A DNA stretch of 64,000 bases from Mangrovihabitans endophyticus (GCF_014646155.1 NZ_BMMX01000008.1:124001-188000); one strand, 5' to 3'; counted from the first letter of the stretch, positions 16,250 through 26,385 are shown. A program made the numbers and translations. The notes: generated from the letters alone by a model not told the origin.

Positions 16250-18879
16250 AGATTGTCCTTCCGGGGTTCGGTTTCCGGCGCTGTGCCGGGCACGGCGGCC
16301 GGCGGCACCATCGCCTCGGCCATCACGCCGCCGGCCAGCGCGGTGGCGATGAGCGGAGCCGGCACGTGCCCGTCGCCGGCGTGGAGACCGAGCACCGGGA
16401 TGTGCCGGGTCGCCGGGTCCTGCTCGATGGCGGCCAGCAGCCCGAGTCCGTCGGCCTGCGGCGACTGGACGTCGCAGACGATCAGGTCGAAGGTGTTGCT
16501 CCGGCTGAGCGCGATCCCGTCCGCGCCGGAGGCGCACGCCACGACGTCGGCGCCGCCCGCGCGCAGGCCCCGTTCGATGGCGGCGCGCACCGCATCGTCG
16601 GGGTCCACCACCAGCACGCGCGGGGGCTTGTGGTCGCCCAGGCACCGGGCCAGCGCGCGGAGCAGGTCGCCCTGGTCGACCGGCTTGACGAAGTAGTCCG
16701 CCGCGCCCAGCGCGAGACCGGCCTGCCGCTCGTCGACGATGGTCACGAAGAAGACCGGAATGCCGACCAGCCCGGGGTCCGACTTGAGCCGCCGGATCAC
16801 CTCCCACCCGTCGATGCCCGGCAGGGTGACGTCGAGCACGATGGCGTCCGGCGGGTTGGCCGTGGCGCGGCCCAGACCGGTCTCGCCGTCCGGTGCGATC
16901 TCCACCCGGTAGCCGGCCGCGCCGAGCTGGGTCCGCAGCAACTCGGCGGCTTGCGCGTCGTCCTCGATGAGCAGCACCCGGCGCGGGGACGGGCCCTCAT
17001 CATCGGCGGTTGCCGCCTCCACCGGTGGCGGCGCCGGGCGCGCGGCGGGCAGCCGGACCGTGAAGGCCGAGCCCTGGCCCAGTTGCGAGACCAGCGTGAT
17101 GTCGCCGCCGTGCGCCTCCACCAGCCGTTTGGTCAGCGCCAGGCCGAGACCCGTGCCAGCCTGGCGTCCCTCGTCGTCACCGACCTGCTGGAACTCCTCG
17201 AAGACGCGTTCCTGATCCTCCGGGGCGATGCCGACGCCGGTATCCGTCACGGTCAGCGACACCATGTCTGCGGACGGGCGTACGGTCACCGCGATGGCGC
17301 CGCCCGCCGGCGTGAACTTGATGGCGTTGGACAGCAGGTTCTCCGCGATCTGCCGGAAGCGCACCGGATCCACGTGCGCGCTGGCCTGCGGCAGCTCGGT
17401 CGAGACGGTGATGTTCTTGCGCGCCACCAGCGGTTCCAGACCGGGCAGCAGCTCCTCGATCGCGGTGTCCACGCGCAGGGCGACCAGACGCAGCTCCAAC
17501 CGCCCGGCCTCCACCTTGGCCAGGTCCAGGATGTCGTTGATCAGCCCCAGCAGGTGCCGGCCGCTGCTGTGGATGTGATCGACCCAGTCGGCCGGGACCA
17601 GGCGCCGGTCCCCGTCCGGTTCCTCCTGCCGCATCAGGTCGCTGAACCCGATGATCGCGTTCAGCGGCGTACGCAACTCGTGGCTCATGTTGGCCAGGAA
17701 GGTGCTCTTGGCGTGATTGGCCTGGGTGAGCGCCTCCACCGAGGCGCTCAGCTCGGTAGCTAGCTGCCGCTGGGCGGTGAGGATCGACTGCCGCTCGGCC
17801 AGCACCCCGGCCTGCCCGCCGAGGGCCACCAGCAAGCGCAGATCGTCGTCGCTGAACAGGGTGCGATGCTGGTTGAACAGCAGCACGGCACCTTCGGTGT
17901 CCGGCGGCACCGGCATGCTGACCACCGTCACGAAGTCGTCCCGCAGATCGTCGCCGTAGTGCTCGACCAGCGCCGGGCTGCCCTCACGCAGCCGGGTGGG
18001 CCGGCGGGCGCGGATCAGCGCGGTCAGGTCCGCGAAGGTCAGCTCCTCCGGCTGGTCGATCGGTGGTCCGGCGTACGCCGTGGGGGTGAGCAGGCCGTCC
18101 GGGCGTGGCATCAGCACGGCCACCGCGTCCGCCCCGGTCTGCACGCGCATGATCTCCGCGTAGGTCTGCCAGACCTGTTCGGGTGAATCGGCCGGCGCCC
18201 GGAGCAGCCGTTCGGTGACCGACTGGGCCGCCGACGCGGTGAAGGTCCACTGCAGCCAGACCGGCGGCACGAACGCGATCAGGTATCCGATTCCGCTCAG
18301 CAGGCCGAGCAGGCGGCTGGCCATTTCCCACGTCTCGCCGGTCTCCGCGCGGGAGGCGACCTTGAGCAGGACGATGAACCCGCCGAACGCGATCGCCGAG
18401 CCGGCCGCGATGTAGAGCCGCGCCCGGTTGGCGCCGATCCGGGTGCGCGCCTTGCCGACGAGCAGGACCGCCGCCACCGCCTCGGCGGCGAGGAAGCCGG
18501 CCGTGGTCAGCACGAGCACCGGCTGGGGGAGCGGCAGCCCGGCGACCAGCACCGCGACGGCGGCGACCAGGTAGGCCGCGATCGCGACGAGCTGGGCCCA
18601 GAGAGGCACGTGCCGCAGGCGGGCGGCGAGCCGGATGGTCAGGTACGGCTGGGCCAGCAGCGCGCACCGGACGGTCAGCTCCGCCCAGGCGGGCCGGTCA
18701 CCGGTGAAACCGTCCGCCAGGTCGACCACGAACAGCACCGTGCACGGGGCGAAGACCAGCGTGATGTCCCGCTGCAGCGGGTCACGCCGGCGCAGGTAGC
18801 CGAGCAGGGCGCGCACGAAGAGCGCGGCGAACGTGAACTCCGCCGCGAAGAGAATGAACTCACTCCATTTGACCGTCAT
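16246..18879 (-). CDS. membrane hybrid histidine kinase with two receiver domains
   Basis: 877 residues from ATG 18879 (MTVKWSEFILFAAEF). Seven or eight N-terminal membrane helices (about 1-240) form a sensor module. A GAF-like domain follows (about 270-420), then a short coil. HisKA has the phosphoacceptor His in MSHELRTPLNAIIGFSDLM (about 445), followed by a HATPase with N-box ENLLSNAIKFTP and G-boxes TGVGIAPED and GTGLGLAL. Two receivers complete the protein: REC1 (LLIEDDAQ, IVLDVTLPG) and REC2 (VLVVDPDD, LIVCDVQSP). REC2 lacks the usual Lys motif near its end. The ligand is unknown. It lies antisense between truB and ribF and is divergent from ribF. Confidence 0.92.
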   Translation of the reverse strand: MTVKWSEFILFAAEFTFAALFVRALLGYLRRRDPLQRDITLVFAPCTVLFVVDLADGFTGDRPAWAELTVRCALLAQPYLTIRLAARLRHVPLWAQLVAIAAYLVAAVAVLVAGLPLPQPVLVLTTAGFLAAEAVAAVLLVGKARTRIGANRARLYIAAGSAIAFGGFIVLLKVASRAETGETWEMASRLLGLLSGIGYLIAFVPPVWLQWTFTASAAQSVTERLLRAPADSPEQVWQTYAEIMRVQTGADAVAVLMPRPDGLLTPTAYAGPPIDQPEELTFADLTALIRARRPTRLREGSPALVEHYGDDLRDDFVTVVSMPVPPDTEGAVLLFNQHRTLFSDDDLRLLVALGGQAGVLAERQSILTAQRQLATELSASVEALTQANHAKSTFLANMSHELRTPLNAIIGFSDLMRQEEPDGDRRLVPADWVDHIHSSGRHLLGLINDILDLAKVEAGRLELRLVALRVDTAIEELLPGLEPLVARKNITVSTELPQASAHVDPVRFRQIAENLLSNAIKFTPAGGAIAVTVRPSADMVSLTVTDTGVGIAPEDQERVFEEFQQVGDDEGRQAGTGLGLALTKRLVEAHGGDITLVSQLGQGSAFTVRLPAARPAPPPVEAATADDEGPSPRRVLLIEDDAQAAELLRTQLGAAGYRVEIAPDGETGLGRATANPPDAIVLDVTLPGIDGWEVIRRLKSDPGLVGIPVFFVTIVDERQAGLALGAADYFVKPVDQGDLLRALARCLGDHKPPRVLVVDPDDAVRAAIERGLRAGGADVVACASGADGIALSRSNTFDLIVCDVQSPQADGLGLLAAIEQDPATRHIPVLGLHAGDGHVPAPLIATALAGGVMAEAMVPPAAVPGTAPETEPRKDNL

Positions 18880-18981
18880 ATCGCCATTAATCGTACGCTT
18901 TTGGACGCAAAGTGCAGCCGATACGCTGTGCTCGGAGGGCCGCGCGAGGATGCGCCCGGGAGGGCTCCGAGAGGATGTGTC

Positions 18982-19914
18982 ATGCAGCGCTGGCGGGGGC
19001 ATGAGGCGGTGCCCGGCGGGTGGGGGCGCTCGGTGGTGACCATCGGGGTCTTCGACGGTGTGCACCGCGGCCACCAGGCGATCATCGGTCATTCCGTGAA
19101 ACGCGCCCGGGACATGGGCCTGCAGTCGGTGGTGATGACCTTCGACCCGCATCCCTCCGAGGTGGTCCGGCCCGGCTCGCACCCCGCGGTGCTGACCGAA
19201 CCGGTCCGCAAGGCCGAGCTGATCGAGCAGCTCGGCGTGGACGCGCTATGCGTGGTGCCGTTCACGCCTGCCTTCTCCCGGCTCGGACCGGAGGAGTTCG
19301 TGCACGACATCCTGGTGGAGGCGCTGCACGCGGCGGTGGTCGTGGTCGGGGACAACTTCCGCTTCGGGCACCGGGCGGCCGGGGACGTCACCATGCTTGC
19401 CGCGCTCGGCCGCTCCTTCGGATACACCGTCGAGGAGGCGCCGCTGGTCTCCGCCGACGGCGTGGTCTTCTCCTCCACCTACATCCGTAGCTGTGTGGAT
19501 GCCGGCGACGTGCGCGCGGCAGCCGCGGCGCTCGGCCGGTCGCACCGGGTGGCCGGCGTCGTGGTGCGCGGTGACCGGCGGGGGCGGGAGATCGGCTACC
19601 CGACCGCCAACCTGATGTGTCACCGTTACGCGGCGGTGCCGGCCGACGGCGTGTACGCCGCACGGCTGATTCGCGGGGGCGACTCCGGCGCGCCGCTGAT
19701 GGCCGCCGTCTCGATCGGGACCAATCCCACCTTCTCCGGCCGGGAACGCCGGGTGGAGGCGTACGCCCTGGATTTCGACGGTGACCTGTACGGTGAGCGG
19801 CTCGGTCTGGACTTCGTCGCGCATCTGCGGGAGCAGCGTTCGTACGACTCCATCGACCCGCTGATCGCCCAGATCGCGCAGGACGTGGAACAGACCCGCG
19901 CGCTGCTGCAATGA
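18982..19914 (+). CDS. ribF: bifunctional riboflavin kinase / FAD synthetase
   Basis: 310 residues from ATG 18982, preceded by a GAGAGGA Shine-Dalgarno. The enzyme phosphorylates riboflavin to FMN and adenylylates FMN to FAD. The N-terminal nucleotidyltransferase domain has VVTIGVFDGVHRGHQAII and FSSTYIRSCVDAGD. The C-terminal flavokinase domain has VVRGDRRGREIGYPTANL and SIGTNPTF. TACGCT at 18922-18927 is a plausible promoter -10 box in the 102-bp gap to the divergent kinase gene. The longer in-frame reading back to 18610 overlaps that kinase gene and is rejected. Confidence 0.96.
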   Translation: MQRWRGHEAVPGGWGRSVVTIGVFDGVHRGHQAIIGHSVKRARDMGLQSVVMTFDPHPSEVVRPGSHPAVLTEPVRKAELIEQLGVDALCVVPFTPAFSRLGPEEFVHDILVEALHAAVVVVGDNFRFGHRAAGDVTMLAALGRSFGYTVEEAPLVSADGVVFSSTYIRSCVDAGDVRAAAAALGRSHRVAGVVVRGDRRGREIGYPTANLMCHRYAAVPADGVYAARLIRGGDSGAPLMAAVSIGTNPTFSGRERRVEAYALDFDGDLYGERLGLDFVAHLREQRSYDSIDPLIAQIAQDVEQTRALLQ

Positions 19915-19922
19915 CCGGCTGG

Positions 19923-20045
19923 TAGGGTTGCACCGACGCTGAGATTTCAGCACCGGTCTCGCCTGCCTGCTCGACGCCGCGGGCCGCGAGGACGACACCG
20001 GTATCACCAGACCGACGCGCTCGGCCGCACAGAATCACGGAGAAC
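19923..20045 (+). promoter_or_regulatory. rpsO promoter and leader
   Basis: TAGGGT at 19923-19928, nine bases after the ribF stop, is a good -10 box. It would give a leader of about 110 nt before the rpsO ATG. The leader holds a small palindrome (GCTGA-GATT-TCAGC) and two ACCGGT motifs that could pair. Leaders of rpsO are autoregulated by S15 in several phyla; whether this one is remains inference. Confidence 0.4.
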
Positions 20046-20315
20046 ATGGCGCTCGACCAGGACACCAAGAACAAGATCATCGACGAGTACAAGGGCAAGG
20101 ACGGCGACACCGGGTCGCCCGAGGTGCAGGTTGCGATGCTGACCAAGCGCATCGCCGACCTGACCGAGCACCTCAAGGTGCACAAGCACGACCACCACAG
20201 CCGGCGCGGCCTGCTGCTGCTGGTCGGCCGTCGTCGTCGCCTGCTCAACTACGTGCAGAAGAAGGACGTTCGCCGCTACCGGTCGCTCATCGAGCGGCTC
20301 GGCCTGCGCCGATGA
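20046..20315 (+). CDS. rpsO: 30S ribosomal protein S15
   Basis: 89 residues, the standard length. S15 binds the 16S rRNA central domain and forms bridge B4. Diagnostic residues are present: [35 protein letters not shown] and [18 protein letters not shown]. It lies between ribF and pnp, the common bacterial order, and is followed by its own terminator hairpin. Confidence 0.98.
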   Translation: MALDQDTKNKIIDEYKGKDGDTGSPEVQVAMLTKRIADLTEHLKVHKHDHHSRRGLLLLVGRRRRLLNYVQKKDVRRYRSLIERLGLRR

Positions 20316-20319
20316 CCTG

Positions 20320-20351
20320 ACGGGGGAGTGGCCACACGGTCGCTCCCCCGT
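20320..20351 (+). terminator. rpsO-pnp intergenic terminator/attenuator
   Basis: ACGGGGGAG (20320-20328) pairs perfectly with CTCCCCCGT (20343-20351) around a 14-nt loop, starting five bases after the rpsO stop. There is no T-run, so it may be a partial terminator allowing readthrough into pnp. Confidence 0.6.
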
Positions 20352-20409
20352 GACACACCCAACGGACCCGCGCGGCTCACGCCGTCAGCACCGGTCCTCG
20401 GTAGTGGTT

Positions 20410-20447
20410 CCCGAGCTCCCCGGCGTCTCGCCGGCCCGCAGCTCGGG
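20410..20447 (+). promoter_or_regulatory. pnp leader stem-loop
   Basis: CCCGAGCT (20410-20417) pairs with AGCTCGGG (20440-20447), and inside it CCGGCG (20420-20425) pairs with CGCCGG (20429-20434). The long hairpin lies about 80 nt upstream of the pnp ATG. In E. coli a leader hairpin cut by RNase III mediates pnp autoregulation; this is a structural analogue only. Confidence 0.5.
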
Positions 20448-20524
20448 CACTTCGATCGAAGACCGGCTCACCTGAACCGCGATGTGTTGACCGCCGGGTC
20501 CTCGACGAAGGAGCACCACACTTC

Positions 20525-22834
20525 ATGACAGAGCAGAACACCGCTCTCGGCACCGAATCCCGCACCGCCGTCATCGACAACGGCACCTTCGGGACCCGCG
20601 AGGTGACGTTCTCCACCGGCCGCCTGGCCAAGCAGGCCGCCGGCTCGGTGATCGTCCAGCTCGGCGAGACCACCGTGCTCTCCGCGACCACGGCCAGCAA
20701 GGCGCCGAAGGAGCACTTCGACTTCTTCCCGCTGACCGTCGACGTCGAGGAGCGGATGTACGCGGTGGGCCGCATCCCCGGCTCGTTCTTCCGCCGCGAG
20801 GGCCGGCCCAGCGAGGACGCCATCCTCACCTGCCGCCTGATCGACCGGCCGCTGCGCCCGTCCTTCACCAAGGGCCTGCGTAACGAGGTGCAGGTCGTCG
20901 AGACCGTGCTGGCGCTGGACCCGGCCCACCCGTACGACGTGGTGGCGATGAACGGCGCCTCGATGTCCACCAAGCTGTCCGGCCTGCCGTTCAGCGGCCC
21001 GGTCGGGTCCACCCGCATCGCGCACGTGGACGGCACCTGGGTGGCCTTCCCGACCATCGAGGAGTTGGAGCGGGCCACGTTCGACATGGTGGTCGCCGGG
21101 CGCGTCCTGGACGACGGCGACGTCGCGATCATGATGGTCGAGGCGGAGGCCACGCCGAACGCGGTGAAGCTGATCGCCGGCGGCGCCGCCGCGCCCACCG
21201 AGGAGATCGTGGCCGGCGGACTGGAAGCCGCGAAGCCGGCCATCCGCGAGCTCTGCCGCGCGCAGAGCGAACTGGCCGAGGTGGCCGCCAAGCCGGTGAC
21301 CGAGTTCCCGGTCTTCCTCGACCACGCCGACGACGTGCTGCAGGCGGTCAGCGACGCGGTGCGCGCGGAGACCGCGGAGGCGCTGAAGATCGCCGCCAAG
21401 CAGGAGCGCGAGGAAGCCCTCGACCTGGTCAAGGCGAAGGCCCACGAGCTGCTCGACCCGCAGTTCGAGGGCCGGGAGAAGGAGATCAGCGCGGCCTTCC
21501 GGTCGGTCACCAAGTCCGAGGTGCGCCAGCGGGTGCTGCGCGAGCAGGTGCGCATCGACGGCCGCGGACCGCGCGACATCCGGCCGCTGACCGCGCAGGT
21601 CGGCGTGCTGCCGCGGGTGCACGGTTCGGCGCTGTTCGAGCGCGGCGAGACCCAGATCATGGGCGTCACCACGCTGAACATGCTGCGCATGGAGCAGGCG
21701 CTGGACACGCTCTCGCCGGACAAGACCAAGCGCTACATGCACAACTACAACTTCCCGCCGTACTCGACCGGCGAGACCGGTCGGGTGGGCTCGCCGAAGC
21801 GTCGCGAGATCGGCCACGGCGCGCTGGCCGAGCGGGCACTGGTGCCCGTTCTGCCGTCGCGCGAGGAGTTCCCGTACGCGATCCGCCAGGTCTCCGAGGC
21901 GCTCGGCTCCAACGGCTCCACCTCCATGGGGTCGGTGTGCGCGTCCACCCTGGCGCTGCTGTCCGCCGGTGTGCCGCTGAAGGCTCCGGTCGCCGGCATC
22001 GCCATGGGTCTGATCTCGGACGAGGTCGAGGGCAAGACGCAGTACGTCGCCCTGACCGACATCCTGGGCGCCGAGGACGCGTTCGGCGACATGGACTTCA
22101 AGGTCGCCGGCACCAGCGAGTTCGTGACCGCGTTGCAGCTCGACACCAAGCTCGACGGCATCCCGTCGGACGTGCTGGCGGCGGCGCTGCAGCAGGCGCA
22201 CGACGCCCGCGCCACGATCCTCGGCGTGATGGCGGAGGCCATCGGCAGCCCGGCCGCGATGAGCGACTACGCGCCGCGGGTCACCACCGTGAAGATCCCG
22301 GTCGACAAGATCGGCATGGTGATCGGGCCGAAGGGCCAGACGATCAACGCGATCCAGGACGAGACCGGTGCCGACATCTCCATCGAGGACGACGGCACCA
22401 TCTACGTCGGCGCCACCAACGGGCCGGCCGCCGAGGCGGCGGTGGAGCGGATCAACGCCATCGCGAACCCGACGCTGCCCAAGGTCGGCGACAAGTTCCT
22501 CGGCACGGTGGTCAAGACCGCCGCGTTCGGTGCGTTCATCTCGCTGCTGCCCGGCCGCGACGGCCTGCTGCACATCTCCAAGGTGGGCGACGGCAAGCGT
22601 GTGGAGAAGGTCGAGGACTACCTGAACGTCGGCGACAAGATCGAGGTGCAGATCGCCGACATCGACCAGCGCGGCAAGATCTACCTGGACAAGGTTCGCC
22701 CGGAGGGCGCCGAGGCACCCGCCGCGGCCGAGGGCGGCGACCGCCCGCCGCGCGAGGAGCGCAGCGGCGGCGACCGTGAGCCGCGCCGTCGGCGTCAGCG
22801 TTCCGGCGGAGGCGACCGCGGCCGGGACAGCTGA
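20525..22834 (+). CDS. pnp: polyribonucleotide nucleotidyltransferase (PNPase)
   Basis: 769 residues. This trimeric phosphorolytic 3'-5' exoribonuclease degrades RNA and, in actinobacteria, also makes RNA 3' tails. Two RNase PH-like halves are present, the first starting [19 protein letters not shown], the second (from about 340) with [13 protein letters not shown], the [18 protein letters not shown] motif and [25 protein letters not shown] domain with IGPKGQTI and an S1 domain ([29 protein letters not shown]) follow. The tail is Arg/Gly-rich (about 720-769), typical of actinobacteria. Confidence 0.98.
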   Translation: MTEQNTALGTESRTAVIDNGTFGTREVTFSTGRLAKQAAGSVIVQLGETTVLSATTASKAPKEHFDFFPLTVDVEERMYAVGRIPGSFFRREGRPSEDAILTCRLIDRPLRPSFTKGLRNEVQVVETVLALDPAHPYDVVAMNGASMSTKLSGLPFSGPVGSTRIAHVDGTWVAFPTIEELERATFDMVVAGRVLDDGDVAIMMVEAEATPNAVKLIAGGAAAPTEEIVAGGLEAAKPAIRELCRAQSELAEVAAKPVTEFPVFLDHADDVLQAVSDAVRAETAEALKIAAKQEREEALDLVKAKAHELLDPQFEGREKEISAAFRSVTKSEVRQRVLREQVRIDGRGPRDIRPLTAQVGVLPRVHGSALFERGETQIMGVTTLNMLRMEQALDTLSPDKTKRYMHNYNFPPYSTGETGRVGSPKRREIGHGALAERALVPVLPSREEFPYAIRQVSEALGSNGSTSMGSVCASTLALLSAGVPLKAPVAGIAMGLISDEVEGKTQYVALTDILGAEDAFGDMDFKVAGTSEFVTALQLDTKLDGIPSDVLAAALQQAHDARATILGVMAEAIGSPAAMSDYAPRVTTVKIPVDKIGMVIGPKGQTINAIQDETGADISIEDDGTIYVGATNGPAAEAAVERINAIANPTLPKVGDKFLGTVVKTAAFGAFISLLPGRDGLLHISKVGDGKRVEKVEDYLNVGDKIEVQIADIDQRGKIYLDKVRPEGAEAPAAAEGGDRPPREERSGGDREPRRRRQRSGGGDRGRDS

Positions 22835-22842
22835 TCGTCGCT

Positions 22843-24186
22843 ATGACAGGTGTTACCCGCGGGCCGGCCGCCAGGCCGGCCCGCGCCGTCACCCGGACCG
22901 CCGTGACCCGCACGCTGGCCGAGGGAGTCCGGCGCACGGTGCTGCCCAGCGGACTTCGGGTGGTCACCGAGACCATCCCCACCACACGCAGCGCGTCGGT
23001 CGGCGTCTGGGTGAACATCGGATCGCGGGACGAGAGCGCGGCCATGTCCGGCGCGTCGCACTTCCTGGAACATCTGCTCTTCAAGGGCACGCACCGGCGT
23101 ACCGCGCTGGACATCTCGGCCGAGATCGAAGCGGTCGGCGGCGAGACCAACGCCTTCACCACGAAGGAGTACACCTGCTACTACGCGCGGGTGCTGGACG
23201 CTGATGTGCCCCTCGCCGTGGACGTGTTGTGCGACGCGGTGGCCGATTCGGTCCTGGATCCCGCGGACGTGGAAACCGAGCGCGGGGTGATCCTGGAAGA
23301 GATCGCCATGCACGACGATGAGCCCGGCGACGAGGTGCACGACGTGTTCACCGAGGCGATCTTCGGTGCGGGCACTCCGCTGGGGCGGCTCATCTCCGGC
23401 ACCGAGGAAACCGTTTCGGTGATGACCCGGGCCCAGATCAACCGGTTCTATCGCAGTCGGTACATCGCGCCGCGCGTCGTCGTCGCGGTGGCCGGCAACC
23501 TGGACCACGCGGGCGTGGTCCGCCTGGTGCGTAAGGCGCTGGCCGGCACCGCGCTGGACACGCCGGGCGCCGAGCCCGAAGGACTGCGGCACGCCGTTCG
23601 TCGCCCGCGCAACCGCCCGGCCCGGACGCTGGTGCGTGAGCGCGACACCGAGCAGGCCCATCTGGTGGTCGGCGGATCGGGCATCGCCCGGCACGACGAC
23701 CGGCGCTTCGCCCTCGGCGTGCTCAACAACGTGCTCGGCGGTGGCATGTCGAGCCGCCTCTTCCAGGAGATCCGGGAACGGCGCGGGCTCGCCTACGCGG
23801 TTTACTCCTACGGCAGCCAGTATGCCGACGCGGGCTCGTTCGGCGTCTACGCCGGCTGCGCCCCGAGCCGGGCCGCGGAGGTCCTCGACCTGATCCGGGC
23901 CGAACTCGCGCGGGTCGCCGCCGACGGCATCACCGCCGACGAGGTCGCCCGGGGCAAGGGCATGGCCAAGGGCTCGTACGTGCTGGGCCTGGAGGACACC
24001 GGCTCGCGGATGAGTCGGCTGGCCAAGTCGGAGATGCTGTACGGCGACCTGATGACCGTCGACGAGCTGCTGGCCCGCGTCGATCGGGTGACCCTCGACG
24101 AGGTGAACGAGGTGGCGCGGGAGGTGCTCGGCCGTCCCGCCTCGCTGGCCGTGGTCGGGCCGCTGAGCGAGGGCTCGCTAGCCTGA
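22843..24186 (+). CDS. M16 family zinc peptidase
   Basis: 447 residues. The inverted zinc motif HFLEHLLFKG supplies both His ligands and the catalytic Glu; the downstream Glu ligand lies in ETERGVILEEI. The N-terminal LPSGLRVVTETIP and the C-terminal half (RERRGLAYAVYSY...ARGKGMAKGSY) match the processing-peptidase-like group encoded directly after pnp in many Gram-positive bacteria. Relatives cleave small peptides or process precursors. It starts eight bases after pnp, so it is in the same operon. The first 25 residues are a poorly conserved Arg/Ala tail and the true start could be slightly downstream. Confidence 0.92.
   Translation: MTGVTRGPAARPARAVTRTAVTRTLAEGVRRTVLPSGLRVVTETIPTTRSASVGVWVNIGSRDESAAMSGASHFLEHLLFKGTHRRTALDISAEIEAVGGETNAFTTKEYTCYYARVLDADVPLAVDVLCDAVADSVLDPADVETERGVILEEIAMHDDEPGDEVHDVFTEAIFGAGTPLGRLISGTEETVSVMTRAQINRFYRSRYIAPRVVVAVAGNLDHAGVVRLVRKALAGTALDTPGAEPEGLRHAVRRPRNRPARTLVRERDTEQAHLVVGGSGIARHDDRRFALGVLNNVLGGGMSSRLFQEIRERRGLAYAVYSYGSQYADAGSFGVYAGCAPSRAAEVLDLIRAELARVAADGITADEVARGKGMAKGSYVLGLEDTGSRMSRLAKSEMLYGDLMTVDELLARVDRVTLDEVNEVAREVLGRPASLAVVGPLSEGSLA
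24179..24184 (+). promoter_or_regulatory. -10 box for leaderless PAP2 gene
   Basis: TAGCCT straddles the stop codon of the M16 peptidase gene and ends seven bases before the GTG at 24192. No Shine-Dalgarno is present. Confidence 0.5.
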
Positions 24187-24191
24187 CCGCC

Positions 24192-25157
24192 GTGACGATC
24201 CTCAGCACGCAGCCCGACACCGATCCGACGCCGTCGGCGCCCGTCCGCCGTCGGCGGCGGGTGATCGGCATGGCGGTCTGGGCCGTCCTGTTCGCCGGCG
24301 GCACCGCGCTGATCGGCGTGCCGACCAGCGACCCGCTGATCGCCTTCGGCTGGTTGTGGCTGGCCACCATCGCGTGGCGCAACTGGCTGCCCTGGCGCGA
24401 ACATCTGCGATTCCTGCGCGACTGGATGCCGATCGCGCTGCTGCTGATGGCCTACAACATCTCCCGCGGGTACGCGGACAACCTCTTCGATCCGCACGTC
24501 ACCGCGATGATCGACGCCGACCGGGCGATGTTCGGCGGCCACGTGCCCACCGTCTGGCTTCAGCAGCACCTCTATCACCCGGGGCAGGTGCAGTGGTGGG
24601 AGGTCGCGGTCTCCCTGGTCTACGTCTCGCACTTCCTGGCCGTACCGACCATCGCGGTGATCCTCTGGCTGCGCTCGCGGGAGCAATGGGGCCGGTTCAT
24701 GCGCCGCTGGATAAGCCTCAGCGTGGCCGGGCTGATCACCTATTTCCTCTACCCGGCCGCGCCGCCCTGGTGGGCCGCGCAGTACGGCTACCTGGCCGAC
24801 CACGTCGCGCGGATCTCCACCAACGGGTGGAACGCCATCGGCCTGCACAGCGCCGGCAACACGCTGAACGCCCTCCAGGTCGAGGCCGCCAACCCGGTCG
24901 CCGCGATGCCGTCGCTGCACACCGCGTACGCGATGATGGCCGTGGCCTTCTTCCTGCCGCTGGTGCGCCGCCGGTGGTGGCCGGTGCTGTTCGCCTACCC
25001 GACCGCCATGACGTTCACCCTGGTCTACTCGGGCGAGCACTACGTCATCGACGTGTTGGTGGGATGGGCGTACGTGGCCGGGATTTTCTTTCTCGTCGGT
25101 GTCACCGAACGGGTGTGGCGCTCGGGTGACCCGGTTACCCGCAGCCGGGGCGTACGT

Positions 25158-25160
<3 letters not shown>
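24192..25160 (+). CDS. PAP2-superfamily membrane phosphatase/transferase
   Basis: 322 residues with about six to seven membrane helices. The PAP2 catalytic signature is complete: PSLHTAYAMM (phosphatase motif 2, His acid) and YSGEHYVIDVLVGW (motif 3, nucleophile His), plus YPAAPPWWA, which is typical of the AUR1/inositol-phosphorylceramide-synthase-like branch. Members act on lipid phosphates or transfer phosphoinositol/arabinose-phosphate groups at the membrane. Substrate unknown. Probable leaderless start at GTG 24192. Confidence 0.85.
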
Positions 25161-25928
<768 letters not shown>

Positions 25929-25938
25929 CCGGCACACA

Positions 25939-26175
25939 GTCCCGTCCCGTCCCGTCCCGTCCCGTCCCGCCCGTCCCGTCCCGCCCGTCCCGTCCCGCCC
26001 GTCCCGTCCCGCCCGTCCCGGCCGTCCCGGCCGTCCCGTCCCGCCCGTCCCGTCCCGCCCGTCCCGCCCGTCCCGTCCCGGCCGTCCCGGCCGTCCCGGC
26101 CGTCCCGGCCGTCCCGGCCGTCCCGGCCGTCCCGGCCCGGCCGTCCCGTCCCGGCCCGGCCCCGCCCGTCCCCGG
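25939..26175. repeat. CCCGT / CCCGTCCCGC / CCCGGCCGT array
   Basis: About 237 bp made only of C, G and T on the plus strand, beginning ten bases after the dapB stop. It starts as a pure CCCGT pentamer run, passes into CCCGTCCCGC mixtures and ends as CCCGGCCGT nonamers. The minus strand therefore carries dozens of GGG tracts separated by one to four bases, a strong G-quadruplex-forming pattern. There are no spacers, so it is not a CRISPR array. Length is probably unstable. Confidence 0.95.
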
Positions 26176-26218
26176 TTCGTGACGCTGCTGTCGGGTCGGT
26201 GGGCGTTCCGGGCGGGGG

Positions 26219-26288
26219 CGATCTTGAACTTTCGGTGCCCGTCTAGGCATGGCATTCCCGACTTGTCCGACCAGCAACTCCAAGATCG
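26219..26288 (+). repeat. 70-bp palindromic-ended repeat, copy 1
   Basis: Begins CGATCTTGAACTTTCGGTGC and ends TCCAAGATCG. The ends CGATCTTG and CAAGATCG are inverted repeats of each other. An inverted second copy lies at 26315-26384, with 56 of 70 positions identical by my alignment. Conserved blocks are the two ends (about 24 and 10 bp) and the internal CGACTTG and GACCAG words; the centre diverges. This looks like a small dispersed intergenic element (MITE/REP-like). Confidence 0.85.
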
Positions 26289-26314
26289 ATCCCGCGGGGG
26301 TGGGGAGGCCCCGC

Positions 26315-26384
26315 CGATCTTGGACTTCCTGGTCTGGCAAGTCGGTTATGCCGGTTTGAAACGGGCACCGAAAGCTCAAGATCG
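26315..26384 (-). repeat. 70-bp palindromic-ended repeat, copy 2 (inverted)
   Basis: On the minus strand it begins CGATCTTGAGCTTTCGGTGC and ends TCCAAGATCG. It is exactly as long as copy 1 and oppositely oriented. The 26-bp gap between copies contains GCGGGG...CCCCGC, which can itself pair. As single-stranded DNA or RNA the two copies could form one long imperfect hairpin (26219-26384). Confidence 0.85.
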
Positions 26385-26385
26385 A

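Noticed and set aside
25939..26175. Possible CRISPR array
   Set aside because: The repeats are contiguous 5-9-mers with no unique spacers, and there are no cas genes.
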